The notes under the pieces: generated by a model
Seen by the model: the letters and a program-made list of their open reading frames with translations, nothing else
Database searches by the model: none
Told to the model about the DNA's origin: nothing
Part shown: one piece after another, positions 1-8,705 of the stretch
Layout: the number at the start of each line of letters is the position of its first letter
Numbering within the stretch: the stretch's first letter is position 1
Position numbers and translations under genes: made by a program
From: Polyangium jinanense
Lineage (GTDB): Bacteria; Myxococcota; Polyangia; Polyangiales; Polyangiaceae
DNA length: 64,000 nucleotides
Reading direction: 5' to 3'
NCBI RefSeq assembly: GCF_028435365.1
Contig: NZ_JAGTJJ010000015.1
Location: 124,001-188,000, forward strand

Positions 1-776
1 GAGACGATGCGCACGATGCCCTCGTAGATCTCGGGCACTTCGGCCTCGAAGAGTTTTTCCACGAGGCGCGGATCGGACCGAGACAAGATCACCTGCGGCC
101 CGCGCGCCTCGCGATCGATGTCCTTCACGTAGGCGACGATGCGATCACCCGGCCGGTACGTCTCGCGCGGCGTCTGCTCGCGGAACGGCAAGATCCCTTC
201 GGTCTTGCCGATGTCGACGATGATGTTGTTGCCCTTCTCGAAGCGGCGAACGATGCCCCGGATGAGCTCGCCCTTCCGGTCCTTGTACTCGTTGAAGATG
301 AGGTCGCGCTCAGCGTCGCGGACGCGCTGCAAGAGCACCTGCTTCGCCGTCTGCGCGGCGATGCGACCGAACGTCGTGCGCCCGGCCTTGAGCTTCAGGA
401 TGTCCCCGAACTCCTTGTCCTGCTCGCGCGCCTTCTCCGCGTCCTCGGGACGCCAGAAGACCTGAAAACCGAGCTCCTCGCCGAGCGTCGCGTCGAGCTT
501 GTGCTTCTCCACGTCGGCGAGCGAAATCTCGCGTTCGGGCTCGGCCACGTCCTCGACGACGGTCATGTACTGGAAGAGATCGACCTGGCCGTTGTCCTCG
601 TTGAACCGCGCCTCGAGCTCACGGGTCGGTCCGAAGACGCTCTGGGCCGCCTTCAAGATCGCCGCCTCGATCGTCTCGACGAGGATCTTCCGGTCGATGC
701 CCTTCTCCTTCGCGACCTGCTCGAGGATCGCCCCGAGGCTCGTATCCACGGTGGGCGTCGCTCCCATCGTTGCCAT
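1..776 (-). CDS. nusA: Transcription termination/antitermination factor NusA, N-terminal part
   Basis: NusA binds RNA polymerase and modulates pausing, termination and antitermination. The visible 258 codons hold the N-terminal RNAP-binding domain followed by the start of the S1 domain (stretches such as [20 protein letters not shown] and [20 protein letters not shown]). The KH domains and C-terminus lie beyond the left edge. The ATG at 776 is preceded on the minus strand by an AGGAG about 10 bases upstream. It lies 24 bases after rimP, the conserved rimP-nusA order. Identity rests on sequence similarity and on the neighbour, which agree. Confidence 0.95.
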   Translation of the reverse strand, partial: MATMGATPTVDTSLGAILEQVAKEKGIDRKILVETIEAAILKAAQSVFGPTRELEARFNEDNGQVDLFQYMTVVEDVAEPEREISLADVEKHKLDATLGEELGFQVFWRPEDAEKAREQDKEFGDILKLKAGRTTFGRIAAQTAKQVLLQRVRDAERDLIFNEYKDRKGELIRGIVRRFEKGNNIIVDIGKTEGILPFREQTPRETYRPGDRIVAYVKDIDREARGPQVILSRSDPRLVEKLFEAEVPEIYEGIVRIV

Positions 777-800
777 GGCTGCTCGCTCTCCTGATCTCAA

Positions 801-1388
801 CTACCGGTTACCGCTTTGCTTCGACTTGCCCGCACGCGTGCTCTTCTTCTGCTTCTTCGGCTGCGTCACGAGCTCGAACACGAGACGCGCCTCCACGACA
901 TCCGCGAAAGGCGCTTCGATCCGCTTGCCGTCGACGATGACGGCGATCTTGTCGTCCGGCGCCTCCGCGAGCTCGCCGCGCAGGAGGCTCTGGCCGTCGG
1001 GCGCCGGCCGGGCGAGCTTCACACGCACCAATTTGCTGCGGAATCGCCGGAAATCCGAAAGGCTCTTCAAGCGCCGCTCGAGCCCTGGGGAGGACACCTC
1101 GAGGCTGTAGTGATGCGGGATCACGTCGTCCTCCGCGTCGAGCGCCGTCGAGGCGTCCCGCGAAACGTCGGCGCAGTCGTCGAGTGATACGCCGCCGGCC
1201 GGATCCGACGAGTCCTGCAGGCCCTCGCGCTCGATCGTCAGGCGCAAGGTCCACGTCCCCTGGTCGGTGAACCACTCGACATCCACGAGCACCACGCCGT
1301 GGCTCGAAAGCACGGGGCCAACGGCCGCACGGATGCGTTCGAAATCGATGGTCTTGTTGCTGGTTTGCTCGTTCGACGCTTGCTGCAT
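801..1388 (-). CDS. rimP: Ribosome maturation factor RimP
   Basis: RimP assists maturation of the 30S ribosomal subunit. The 195-residue protein has the RimP core: an N-terminal alpha/beta domain with GVVLVDVEWF, the conserved YSLEVSSPGLERRL segment near the middle, and a C-terminal SH3-like domain (VIVDGKRIEAPFADVVEARL) ending in a basic Lys/Arg tail. I chose the ATG at 1388 because the residues upstream of it are not RimP-like and run into the terminator at 1469-1508. The ribosome-binding site is weak. It heads the rimP-nusA operon on the minus strand. Confidence 0.93.
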   Translation of the reverse strand: MQQASNEQTSNKTIDFERIRAAVGPVLSSHGVVLVDVEWFTDQGTWTLRLTIEREGLQDSSDPAGGVSLDDCADVSRDASTALDAEDDVIPHHYSLEVSSPGLERRLKSLSDFRRFRSKLVRVKLARPAPDGQSLLRGELAEAPDDKIAVIVDGKRIEAPFADVVEARLVFELVTQPKKQKKSTRAGKSKQSGNR

Positions 1389-1468
1389 GCCTGAGAGGAC
1401 GGGCGCGAGGCCCCGCGCGGCGGAGGACCGTCTTCGCCCCGGGCGATCGCCGTGCGAAGGCCCACGCG

Positions 1469-1508
1469 AAAAAAAAAGAGCCGATTCCCAAACTTGGGAA
1501 TCCGGCTC
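1469..1508 (-). terminator. Intrinsic terminator between serA and rimP
   Basis: Read on the minus strand, a hairpin with arms GAGCCGGATTCCCAA and TTGGGAATCGGCTC (one bulge, 1478-1508) is followed by a run of nine T (1469-1477). This is a textbook Rho-independent terminator and one of very few with a clear T-tract in this window. It most likely ends serA transcription. Lying 80 bases upstream of rimP, it could also act as an attenuator in the rimP-nusA leader, but nothing shown here proves that. Confidence 0.85.
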
Positions 1509-1652
1509 CGCGGATCCGCCTAGTTTTGTCGGGGTGACTCTAAACGAACCTGGGCGGATACGCAAGGGGGCATGGACGCCCACCGCGCAGGAGCAAAAAG
1601 CCCAGGAAAATCCGCTGGAAAGCGGCCTTCCGGTCGGGCAGGCGTGACCTCG

Positions 1653-2861
1653 CTAGGCGAGGTTCGGCAACGATACCACGTCCACGTGCAGGACCTCGTC
1701 GAACGCGGCGATTTCTTTCATGCAGGCATCACTCGGCCGTCCAGAGACGCGCATCTTCGTACACGTCGCGAGCGCGCCGTCGAAGACGGTGTTCGAGATC
1801 TCCTCGATGTTGATGCCGTGACGCTTGAGCACGCTCAGCGTGTTCGCCAAGACGCCCACTTTGTCGAGCATGCGAATCACGACCACGTAACGAGCGGGCG
1901 AGGTGGCGCAGATGTTCACCACGTTCGGCACGGTCTCCTCGGTCATGAAGGCGCGAATGATGCGCGCGGTCTCCATGGCGATCGCCCGCTGCGCCTGCTC
2001 GGTCGACGCGCCGATGTGCGGCGTCCCGTACACGAGGCCCCGGCCGAAGATGCGAGGCTCGATCGTGCCCGTGCCGCGATCGGGCTCGTTCGGGAACACG
2101 TCGAGGCCAACGCGCAATCCCTTCTTCGCGATCGCGTCTTCGAGCGCCTCGTAGTCCATCACCTCGCTGCGCGCGGTGTTCACCACGATGGCCCCGTCCG
2201 GCAGCGCCTCGAGCACGTTGCGACCAACGATGCCGCGCGTCCGGCTGTCGAGCGGCAGGTGAATCGTGAGCACGTGCGAGCGCGCCGCGAGCTCTTCGAG
2301 GCTGCGGGCGAACCCGACATCGAGTCGCTGCGCCTTGTTCTGCGAGAGCGAGCGCGACCAGGCATGCGGCTCGAGGCCAAAGCCACGCGCGCGATGCAGG
2401 ACCTCGCGACCGACCGCGCCGAGCCCCGCGACGCCGATGCGTCGACCGTAGAGCCCTTCCGCTTGCGCGTAGCGGGTCTTCTCCCATTTGCCCGCGCGCA
2501 GATCCGTCGTGGCGTCGACGATGCGTCGATCGAGCGCAACCACGAGGCCCATCGTCAGCTCGGCGACGGCGATCGCGTTCTTGCCGGGACAGTTTGCGAC
2601 GTACACGCCACGCGCGCTCGCTGCGGCGACGTCGATCGTGTTCACACCGGCGCCCGCGCGTACGATGAGGTTGAGCTGGCGACCCGCCTCGATGGCGCGC
2701 GCCGTCACCTCGGTCGAACGAACGACGAGGATCCCGATGCCCTCGAGGGCCGCGGGTAACGTCTCCTTGGTAAGCTCCGGGCGGGAAATGATCTCGACAC
2801 CCAGGATGCGGAGCTCCTCGAGCGCTTGGGTGTCCATCTTGTCGGCGATCAAGAGGCGCAT
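1653..2861 (-). CDS. serA: D-3-phosphoglycerate dehydrogenase with C-terminal ACT domain
   Basis: This should catalyse the first step of serine synthesis, NAD-dependent oxidation of 3-phosphoglycerate. The 402 residues show the D-2-hydroxyacid dehydrogenase plan: an N-terminal catalytic segment, a Rossmann fold with GVAGLGAVG near residue 150, the catalytic Arg in NTARSEVMD, Glu in FPNEPDRG and His in TPHIGAS. An ACT domain (RYVVVIRMLDKVGVLANTLS) ends the protein, which suggests feedback binding of serine. The ATG at 2861 is supported by MRLLIADKMD, a normal SerA start. This start codon physically overlaps that of the divergent lipoprotein gene. Confidence 0.9.
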   Translation of the reverse strand: MRLLIADKMDTQALEELRILGVEIISRPELTKETLPAALEGIGILVVRSTEVTARAIEAGRQLNLIVRAGAGVNTIDVAAASARGVYVANCPGKNAIAVAELTMGLVVALDRRIVDATTDLRAGKWEKTRYAQAEGLYGRRIGVAGLGAVGREVLHRARGFGLEPHAWSRSLSQNKAQRLDVGFARSLEELAARSHVLTIHLPLDSRTRGIVGRNVLEALPDGAIVVNTARSEVMDYEALEDAIAKKGLRVGLDVFPNEPDRGTGTIEPRIFGRGLVYGTPHIGASTEQAQRAIAMETARIIRAFMTEETVPNVVNICATSPARYVVVIRMLDKVGVLANTLSVLKRHGINIEEISNTVFDGALATCTKMRVSGRPSDACMKEIAAFDEVLHVDVVSLPNLA

Positions 2862-3807
2862 GCGAGGGCGAACGGTAGCAGAAAAGGCAGCGCGGTTGTT
2901 CGTCCTCGTGGCGTCGATCGGTTTCGCTGGGTGCACCTCGGACCACCGGGTCTCACCCTGGGGAGGCGGAGAAATGCCCCCCCTCACGGCGTTCGCTGCG
3001 CCGCCCGACATCGAGGTCAAACTCTCCGCGATCGACGAGGAGACGAGGGCCCTCGGCCTGCAGAAAACGTCGGAGATCCGCGCCAAGCTGCCGCGCGGGG
3101 GCGGCGACGTGGTCGTCCGGGGCTACGAAAGCGTGGACATCCTCGGAAGAAAGATCTTCGCCGTGCGCGCTGCCACGGTGCACGGCGTGGTGCTCGCCGT
3201 GGGCCCGCGCGATGCAGCCGATCACGCGACGGAGCTCGTTGCCGCACTCGTCCCCGGCGCGAGCGGCGGCTACGAGGACGGCGCGTTTCGCGCGCTCACG
3301 GATCTCAACGGGGATGGAACGCTCGACGTGGTGCTGCGAGGCAGCGGCGGCACGCTCGAGGTGCACCGGATCTTCCCGACAGGATCGGCGCAATACGACG
3401 TCGAGATGACGCTCGCGCCGACGGAGGTCGCCGACGTCGACGAGGACGGACACCTCGATCTCGTGGGACGCGTGTCCATGCCGCAAGACGATCCGATCCG
3501 GCCCGCGTTCGTCGAGGTCGCGACGTTCGAGGCCGGGCGATATCGCGCGCGCTCGGAGGCCGCGATCGCCTTTCACACGCGACGCGCCGACGCGCCGCTG
3601 CGGACGCCGAAGGAGAAGGACGCGCCGGTCGATGACGTGACGCGCGTCCGCCGCGCGCTGGAGCAAGCGTGGCACGCGATCCACGCAGGTCGCGCGCGCG
3701 GGGCCATCATGGAGGCGCTCGAGAAGGAGCCGGTCCCGGCATCCCTTCGGGCGTCGTTCGACGCGCACGTCGCGCGGATCCGATCGGCCCTTTCCGCGCA
3801 GCGCTAG
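2860..3807 (+). CDS. Putative lipoprotein with FG-GAP/VCBS-like calcium-binding repeats
   Basis: I do not recognise a named family. The 315-residue product starts with a basic segment, a hydrophobic stretch (LFVLVASIGF) and the lipobox-like AGC, so it should be a lipoprotein. Two segments, DLNGDGTLDVV and DVDEDGHLDLV, match the Asp-rich calcium loops of FG-GAP/VCBS repeats, so a small propeller-like fold is likely. The ATG at 2860 overlaps the serA start on the other strand by two bases, leaving no room for separate ribosome-binding sites. The true start may be an in-frame TTG or GTG slightly downstream. Its 3' end overlaps the convergent barrel-protein gene by 4 bases. Confidence 0.7.
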   Translation: MRGRTVAEKAARLFVLVASIGFAGCTSDHRVSPWGGGEMPPLTAFAAPPDIEVKLSAIDEETRALGLQKTSEIRAKLPRGGGDVVVRGYESVDILGRKIFAVRAATVHGVVLAVGPRDAADHATELVAALVPGASGGYEDGAFRALTDLNGDGTLDVVLRGSGGTLEVHRIFPTGSAQYDVEMTLAPTEVADVDEDGHLDLVGRVSMPQDDPIRPAFVEVATFEAGRYRARSEAAIAFHTRRADAPLRTPKEKDAPVDDVTRVRRALEQAWHAIHAGRARGAIMEALEKEPVPASLRASFDAHVARIRSALSAQR

Positions 3808-5669
3808 AAGTCGAAGTCGGTCGTGCGCAGCGGGATCTGCGGCATCTGGAACGCCTGCTGGAACGTGACGACGAACTGACCCGGCCACGGGCCCTCGGGG
3901 GCGAACGCGCGCGTCAGGGGAAACCCCCAGTCGACACGCATGACGGAGCGATCGAGCTGCGGGAAGACGGCGCGCACGCCCACGCCGACCGAGTGCTTGA
4001 TGCGCATCTCGTCAAACCCGTCGAACGCGTCGCCGGCATCGAAGAACGCGACGGGGCCGAGCTGGAACGAGAAGAGCTGGAAGGGGCGCGCGCGGTACTC
4101 GAGGTTGTACGTGAGCACGTCCGAGCCGATGTACGCGAGCGTCGTGTAGCCACGCAGCCGCGTGTCGCCGCCGAGCACGGAGCGCCGGTTCATGTAGTTG
4201 CGGAAGCGACGAAGGATACGCGCGTCGAGGACGAGCCGGCCGATGCCCGTGCGCGGAGTCTGGATGCGCGCGCCGGCTTCGAGCGAGGCGTCGGCGATGC
4301 GGTCGGGCTGCGCCTCGACGATGCCCTCGGCGAAGATACGCGCGATGCCGTCCCCCATCGGCGCCGTGTAGCTCGCCGATGCCGTGGCGCCGAAGAAATC
4401 GCGGCTCGATCCGATCCCGGCAAAGACGGGATAGACGCGCAGGAGGAGGTCGTGGCCGAGCCGGATGTCCTCCTGCAAGCCGAGCGTGTTGAAGTCGAGC
4501 ACGCGCATGAAGCGCGTGGAGTAGGCGCGGATCTGAGCGAAGGGGCCGATGCGCGTGTCGCTGCGCGGCACGGCGAAGTCGACGAACTCGCGCGCGGCGT
4601 CGGGCGCATACCGAGCGAGATCGTCCTGCCGGTAGACGCGGCGGGTCGCCTCGACGCCCACGCTGATGTCGTGCTTCGTGCGACGACCGAAGGATCGCGT
4701 GAGTGTGTACGAGCCCGCGAGCACGTCGGCGCGGTAGCGGAACGGGATCGCGTCGTCCTGCTCGGTGGACTTCGCGTCGAAGGTGGCGAGGCGGCCGCCG
4801 ACGTAACGGCGATCGATCTCGTAGCGCCACTTGATCTGCGCGATGTACGACCACTCGGCGTGGGTGGAGTAGAGAGGCTGGCCGTACTGAAACGCGCCGA
4901 AGGAGCCCTCGGGTTTGCCGCTCTCGCGGTTCCACACGACGTTGCCCTCGGCCTTGAGAAGAATGCGGCTGCCGCCGACACGCGGGATCGAGTAGCGCGC
5001 GCCGAGGGCGTACGTCTCGGGCTGGATGTACGCCTGCACGAGCGCGGAGTGGTGCGTGCCGAAGAGGTTCTCTTCGCTCGGCTGGACGAGCAGGTACTCG
5101 AAGCCACCCCGGGCGATACGAAAGCCCATGCCGACGCGCAGGCTCCAGACGTCCTTCGTGACGACGACGAGCCGCACGCGGTCGGGCTTGCTGCCGCGCA
5201 CCGCGAACACGAGCACGAGCGAGAACTGCGGGATGTTGCGGAGGTTGCGCCCCGTCTCGTCGGCGAGCTCCTGCCTGTACGGCTGGCCCGGTTCGAGGAG
5301 GACCTCGCGGCGCACGACGTACTTGCGCGTCGTGGCGTGGAAGATGTTGACGAAGTTCGGGACCGGATCGCGCTGCTCGATGACGTCGAGCGTGACGATG
5401 TCGACGGCCTCGATGGTCTTGCCTTCGGGCGACTCGTCGAGCGTCTTGCCCTGCGCCGCGACGACCGCCTTGATCGTCTCGCGCTCGTACGGCGAATACG
5501 AAGGCGGCGGCAGCGCTTCGTCGCTCTCCTCGGCCGCCCCCGCGAGGGGCGAGGAGAGCGACGAAACGAGGAGCGCCGCGAGGGCTAGAGCCCGAGCTTG
5601 TCCGCGGGCGGGTACGTCGCGACGACGTTCACCTTGTAGCGGACGTACTGGTGCGGGATCGTGGGCCAG
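3804..5669 (-). CDS. Omp85/BamA-type outer-membrane surface antigen (start uncertain)
   Basis: Predicted outer-membrane beta-barrel of the Omp85 (bacterial surface antigen D15) superfamily. After a signal peptide (ALALAALLVSSLSSPLAGAA) comes a POTRA-like region with VRLVVVTKDVWSLR. The barrel is rich in alternating hydrophobic strands and carries SVLGGDTRLRGYTTLAY, typical of the family, near its end. No ATG, GTG or TTG lies just before the signal peptide. The nearest canonical in-frame starts are GTG 5831 and ATG 5930, deep inside the upstream gene; I give a CTG at 5669 as the least bad boundary. Translational coupling, or a sequence error in the overlap with the AgmX-like gene, would also explain this. 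Confidence 0.75.
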   Translation of the reverse strand: MAHDPAPVRPLQGERRRDVPARGQARALALAALLVSSLSSPLAGAAEESDEALPPPSYSPYERETIKAVVAAQGKTLDESPEGKTIEAVDIVTLDVIEQRDPVPNFVNIFHATTRKYVVRREVLLEPGQPYRQELADETGRNLRNIPQFSLVLVFAVRGSKPDRVRLVVVTKDVWSLRVGMGFRIARGGFEYLLVQPSEENLFGTHHSALVQAYIQPETYALGARYSIPRVGGSRILLKAEGNVVWNRESGKPEGSFGAFQYGQPLYSTHAEWSYIAQIKWRYEIDRRYVGGRLATFDAKSTEQDDAIPFRYRADVLAGSYTLTRSFGRRTKHDISVGVEATRRVYRQDDLARYAPDAAREFVDFAVPRSDTRIGPFAQIRAYSTRFMRVLDFNTLGLQEDIRLGHDLLLRVYPVFAGIGSSRDFFGATASASYTAPMGDGIARIFAEGIVEAQPDRIADASLEAGARIQTPRTGIGRLVLDARILRRFRNYMNRRSVLGGDTRLRGYTTLAYIGSDVLTYNLEYRARPFQLFSFQLGPVAFFDAGDAFDGFDEMRIKHSVGVGVRAVFPQLDRSVMRVDWGFPLTRAFAPEGPWPGQFVVTFQQAFQMPQIPLRTTDFDF

Positions 5670-6223
5670 TCGGGCTTCGGCATGGCGCGCTTGACGCAGC
5701 GAAGCAGCTCCTTCGCTTTGTCGCGCTTGATGCTCGACGACTTGCCGACGAAGAGGTTCGTCTTCTTCGTGCGGAAGTCCATCTCCAGCACGAAGCTCAC
5801 GGTGGTCTGCGACTTTCCGGTGGGCGCGCACGCTGTGTTCTCGCGGATGGCGCGGGCGAGGCCGTCCTCGAAGAAGGTAACGTGATCGCACCGCTCCGGT
5901 GGGGTCTTCCCGGGCCCCGGGTTCTCGCAACGAATCGTGGTGAACGGGGAAAGGGTGACTGGCGGCGGGCCCGCGTCGACGACGAACACCGGGGCGCTCG
6001 CGTCGACCGGCGTGCCTGCGTCCGCAACGGCGGCATCCGCCGAGGGGATCGAGTCGGGCCGCGGCCCGCGCCAGAGGTACAGGGGCACGGCGACGAGGAT
6101 CATCCCCGCGACGAGCGCGAAAATGATCTGCATGCGCACGGGTCGCTCGCCCCCGCCGCGACCGAGGTAGCGGTAGGGGGACGGCTGCGACGGCGGGCTC
6201 GACGACAGCGGGGGCCTGATCAT
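5585..6223 (-). CDS. Membrane-anchored protein with AgmX/PglI-like C-terminal domain
   Basis: The 212-residue protein has one transmembrane helix near residues 31-49 (MQIIFALVAGMILVAVPLYL), a short Asp/Ala/Pro linker, then a domain with two widely spaced cysteines (TIRCENPG and LLRCVKRAM). This domain resembles the C-terminal module found in gliding-motility-associated myxobacterial proteins such as AgmX. Those proteins often link kinases or TPR proteins to the envelope. It lies 36 bases after the kinase-FHA gene and overlaps the barrel-protein gene, so the three are probably one transcription unit. The family assignment is from memory of the motif pattern and is tentative. Confidence 0.7.
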   Translation of the reverse strand: MIRPPLSSSPPSQPSPYRYLGRGGGERPVRMQIIFALVAGMILVAVPLYLWRGPRPDSIPSADAAVADAGTPVDASAPVFVVDAGPPPVTLSPFTTIRCENPGPGKTPPERCDHVTFFEDGLARAIRENTACAPTGKSQTTVSFVLEMDFRTKKTNLFVGKSSSIKRDKAKELLRCVKRAMPKPDWPTIPHQYVRYKVNVVATYPPADKLGL

Positions 6224-6258
6224 CGTCGGCCGATGCTCTTCACCGGGAGAACACGGGG

Positions 6259-7947
6259 TTAGTCGAGGAGGGTCCGGGCCGGTCGACCCGGCTCGCCCTT
6301 GACGATGGTGGCGGTGAGCTCGAGCGAATCCGGCAGCGTGCCCTGCACCTGGGAGAGGACTTGCTCGACGACGTGGCGGGCCTCTTCGAGGGAGTGGCCG
6401 ACCATCGACACCACGAACTTGAGCGGCCCGGTGCGGCCGGCGACGACGGGCGTGAGGCTCAACATGAGCATCTCCGTCAGGTCGACGACGCGCTGGGCAG
6501 CCTTGCGCAGCGCGAGCATCTCGAGGATCGTCGGCCTCTCGCTCACCTGCCGGTTCGGGCCGCGCAGCTCGTAACGCGCGACCTGCACGTTCACCTCGGC
6601 CCACTCGGCGAAGAGCCCGTCCTCGTCGATGGCCTTCATGAGGTGCTCGCGCACGAGCAGACCCGTGAGGCCGTCGCGCTTCGCGAGGTACTGGCGCGCG
6701 CGCTTGTGCGAGGGCGACTCGGGGCCGAAGCTCACGAGCTTCAGGCGGCACTCGCCGACCTGGACCTCGCCGTTGTGCATGAAGGTGATCTGGCTCTTGC
6801 GCTCGAAGCCGAACTCCGCGTAGCTGCCGTTCGTGCTGCCGAGGTCCTCGATCGTCCACGAGCCCGACTGGCAGCGGAGCAACGCGTGCTGGCCGCTCAC
6901 CGTCGCCTCGGGGATCACGAGATCCTGATCAGCGCGACGCCCGAGGGTCATGATCGGTTTGTCGAGGGGCAGGATCTGCCCGACGATCTCCGGCGCGTTC
7001 GTCGCGTACGTGATGAGCAGCGACTGCGCGCCGGGCGTGAACGCGGCGGTCTGGGCGCGGCCCGGCGGCGGCCCTGGCTCGAGGCGCTCGCGCGGGAGCT
7101 GGATCGGGCTCGTCGTGAGCTGCGTCGGGTTGAAGAACCGAAGGTGACGCGCCTGGGGGCGCATCGTCGGGTCTTCGTTCATGCCGCGGAAGATCTGCTT
7201 GACCTCGTCGGTCGCGAGACCCGCGGGCACGTCGAACATGATCTGCTGGCGCATCGGCCGCGCGCGCGGCTTGTAGCCCGGCTCGGGGACGCGACAGGTC
7301 CACATCTCCCAGAGCGTGAGCACCATGGCGTAGACGTCGTCGTCGACGCTGGCGCCGCCGTTGCGCAGGCGCTCGGGCGACATGTAGTTCGGCGTGCCGC
7401 CGTCCGGAGGCGCCCCGGGCCTGCGCGCCGAGGCGCGGGCGCGCTCCTGCGCGAAGCCGAAGTCGAGGATGACGGTGCGGCCTTCGCTCACCATCACGTT
7501 GCCCGGCTTGAGATCGCCGTGCACGAGCCCCTGCGCGTGGATCGCCGCGAGGCCGCTGCACACCTCCGACGCGATCTTCCGGAACTCGTCGGCGGTGTAG
7601 CCGCCTTGCGCTTTCTTCTTCCGGATGTGCGTGTGGAGGGTTTGTCCGGCGATCTTCTCCATCACGAGGATGGGTCCCCAGAGGCTCGGGGCGAGATCGA
7701 AGACCTTGCAAACGTTGGGATGGGCGACCGATCGCGCGAGCAAAAGCTCTTGCCGCAGCGCCTCGTCGTCGCCAGGCATGCGCGATTCCTCGCGCACGAC
7801 CTTCAGCGCGACCTCTTGCTGCGTCGATCGGTCGAATGCGAGGAAGACCTCGCCCATGCCACCCTTGCCGAGGCTTTGTCGGATTTCGTATCGGTCGTTG
7901 ATGACCGTTCCGGGAGTGATCGGGGGGGGAGGAGTTCTGTTGGTCAC
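6259..7947 (-). CDS. Ser/Thr protein kinase with FHA domain and degenerate GGDEF-like C-terminus
   Basis: A 562-residue cytoplasmic signalling protein. The kinase domain (about 20-290) has the glycine loop GKGGMGEV at 27-34, VALK with Lys49, and DFG at 162-164. The catalytic loop reads HGD (143-145) instead of HRD, so it lacks the Arg that normally links activation-loop phosphorylation to activity. An FHA domain follows (about 325-425, LGRRADQDLVIPEATVSGQH and DLGSTNGS), which binds phosphothreonine. From about residue 418, KRDGLTGLLVREHL resembles the start of a GGDEF domain, but no GGDEF signature follows. The GTG at 7947 gives a clean start just before the kinase domain; no signal peptide is seen. 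It is first in a run with the AgmX-like and barrel genes. Confidence 0.88.
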   Translation of the reverse strand: MTNRTPPPPITPGTVINDRYEIRQSLGKGGMGEVFLAFDRSTQQEVALKVVREESRMPGDDEALRQELLLARSVAHPNVCKVFDLAPSLWGPILVMEKIAGQTLHTHIRKKKAQGGYTADEFRKIASEVCSGLAAIHAQGLVHGDLKPGNVMVSEGRTVILDFGFAQERARASARRPGAPPDGGTPNYMSPERLRNGGASVDDDVYAMVLTLWEMWTCRVPEPGYKPRARPMRQQIMFDVPAGLATDEVKQIFRGMNEDPTMRPQARHLRFFNPTQLTTSPIQLPRERLEPGPPPGRAQTAAFTPGAQSLLITYATNAPEIVGQILPLDKPIMTLGRRADQDLVIPEATVSGQHALLRCQSGSWTIEDLGSTNGSYAEFGFERKSQITFMHNGEVQVGECRLKLVSFGPESPSHKRARQYLAKRDGLTGLLVREHLMKAIDEDGLFAEWAEVNVQVARYELRGPNRQVSERPTILEMLALRKAAQRVVDLTEMLMLSLTPVVAGRTGPLKFVVSMVGHSLEEARHVVEQVLSQVQGTLPDSLELTATIVKGEPGRPARTLLD

Positions 7948-8339
7948 GACGAGAAGAGGGTCAGCCGCCTCGTTGCCCAGTGGGTCGGGACGGTGCTGGT
8001 TTCCCACAAGCGTCGTCCATCTCGGGCAAGAGCGCAACGAGTCCTTTTCAAGAACGAGTACCTTCCCGCGCGGACAAGCGTTTTCCGGGGTTTCGGGGTC
8101 GGTCCGGGCCCACCGCGCGGCCCGGGCGGCCCGTGGCCCCTCCCCTACATCCCCCCTCCCGCCGCCGTTTGTGGCCCCCCCGTGGTCGCCTCCCCACGCC
8201 CGAAAGGCCCGCGAGTGAGCGAGCGCTCCGGTCGATGAACCTCTTCTTGACTGCACGCTCGTTCATCGCCTACGCCGCCCCGTGCTGGCCCCGGGATGGA
8301 AATTCTGGGGCCCGTCGATCTCGAGCAGTGGGCGCGTTC
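7948..8339. other. Divergent intergenic region without a convincing gene
   Basis: This stretch lies between the kinase gene and the cobalamin riboswitch. I see no supportable coding sequence. A TTGACT at 8247-8252 could be a -35 element for the riboswitch transcript, but the hexamer 18 bases later (TACGCC) is a poor -10, so I do not call a promoter. The kinase promoter must also lie here. Confidence 0.5.
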
Positions 8340-8560
8340 GTGCGGCGAGTCGAGGCTCGCCGGGCGCACGCGCCGGACAACAGGGAAGCCGGTCCAACGC
8401 CGGCGCGGCCCCCGCCACTGTAGCCGGGGACGAAGGCGGAAGATCCACTGCGCGGAGAGCTCTTCCCTGGTGCGAGCCGGGGAGGCGCGAACGCGCGGGA
8501 AGGTCCGCCCGAGGACGATCCGGGAGCCAGGAAACCTGCTGCGTCGAGGCCCGACCGCGG
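8340..8560 (+). promoter_or_regulatory. Cobalamin (B12) riboswitch
   Basis: The conserved cobalamin aptamer elements occur in order. They are ACAGGGAAGCCGGTCCAA then GCCCCCGCCACTGTAGC around 8380-8424, GATCCACTGCGCGG near 8452, CGGGAAGGTCCG near 8497-8508, and the B12 box AGCCAGGAAACCTGC at 8525-8539. The order and spacing fit the Rfam Cobalamin class. The 5' and 3' limits are approximate, because I judged the P1 stem by eye. It lies about 145 bases upstream of the lipoprotein gene at 8706 on the same strand. By analogy, adenosyl- or methylcobalamin binding should repress that gene. Confidence 0.88.
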
Positions 8561-8638
8561 CCTCCGGGGTGAAGCATGCGGCGCGGGGGCCCTCGCGTCC
8601 GCGTCTCTCCGTCCATGCCCACACCGGCGCCGCTCTTC

Positions 8639-8660
8639 GGCGGGATCGCTCGATCCCGCC
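8639..8660 (+). promoter_or_regulatory. Hairpin downstream of the B12 riboswitch, possible expression platform
   Basis: Perfect stem GGCGGGATC / GATCCCGCC with a 4-base loop, between the aptamer and the start codon at 8706. There is no T-tract, so it is not a standard intrinsic terminator. It may take part in ribosome-binding-site control or Rho-dependent termination. The regulatory role is an inference from position only. Confidence 0.4.
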
Positions 8661-8705
8661 CACGAGACCCGAGGGCGCGGGTGTGTCGCCCATGCGGAGA
8701 CGAAC

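Noticed and set aside
6361..8238. Long plus-strand frame opposite the kinase-FHA gene
   Set aside because: No domains; the complementary strand encodes a clear kinase and FHA.
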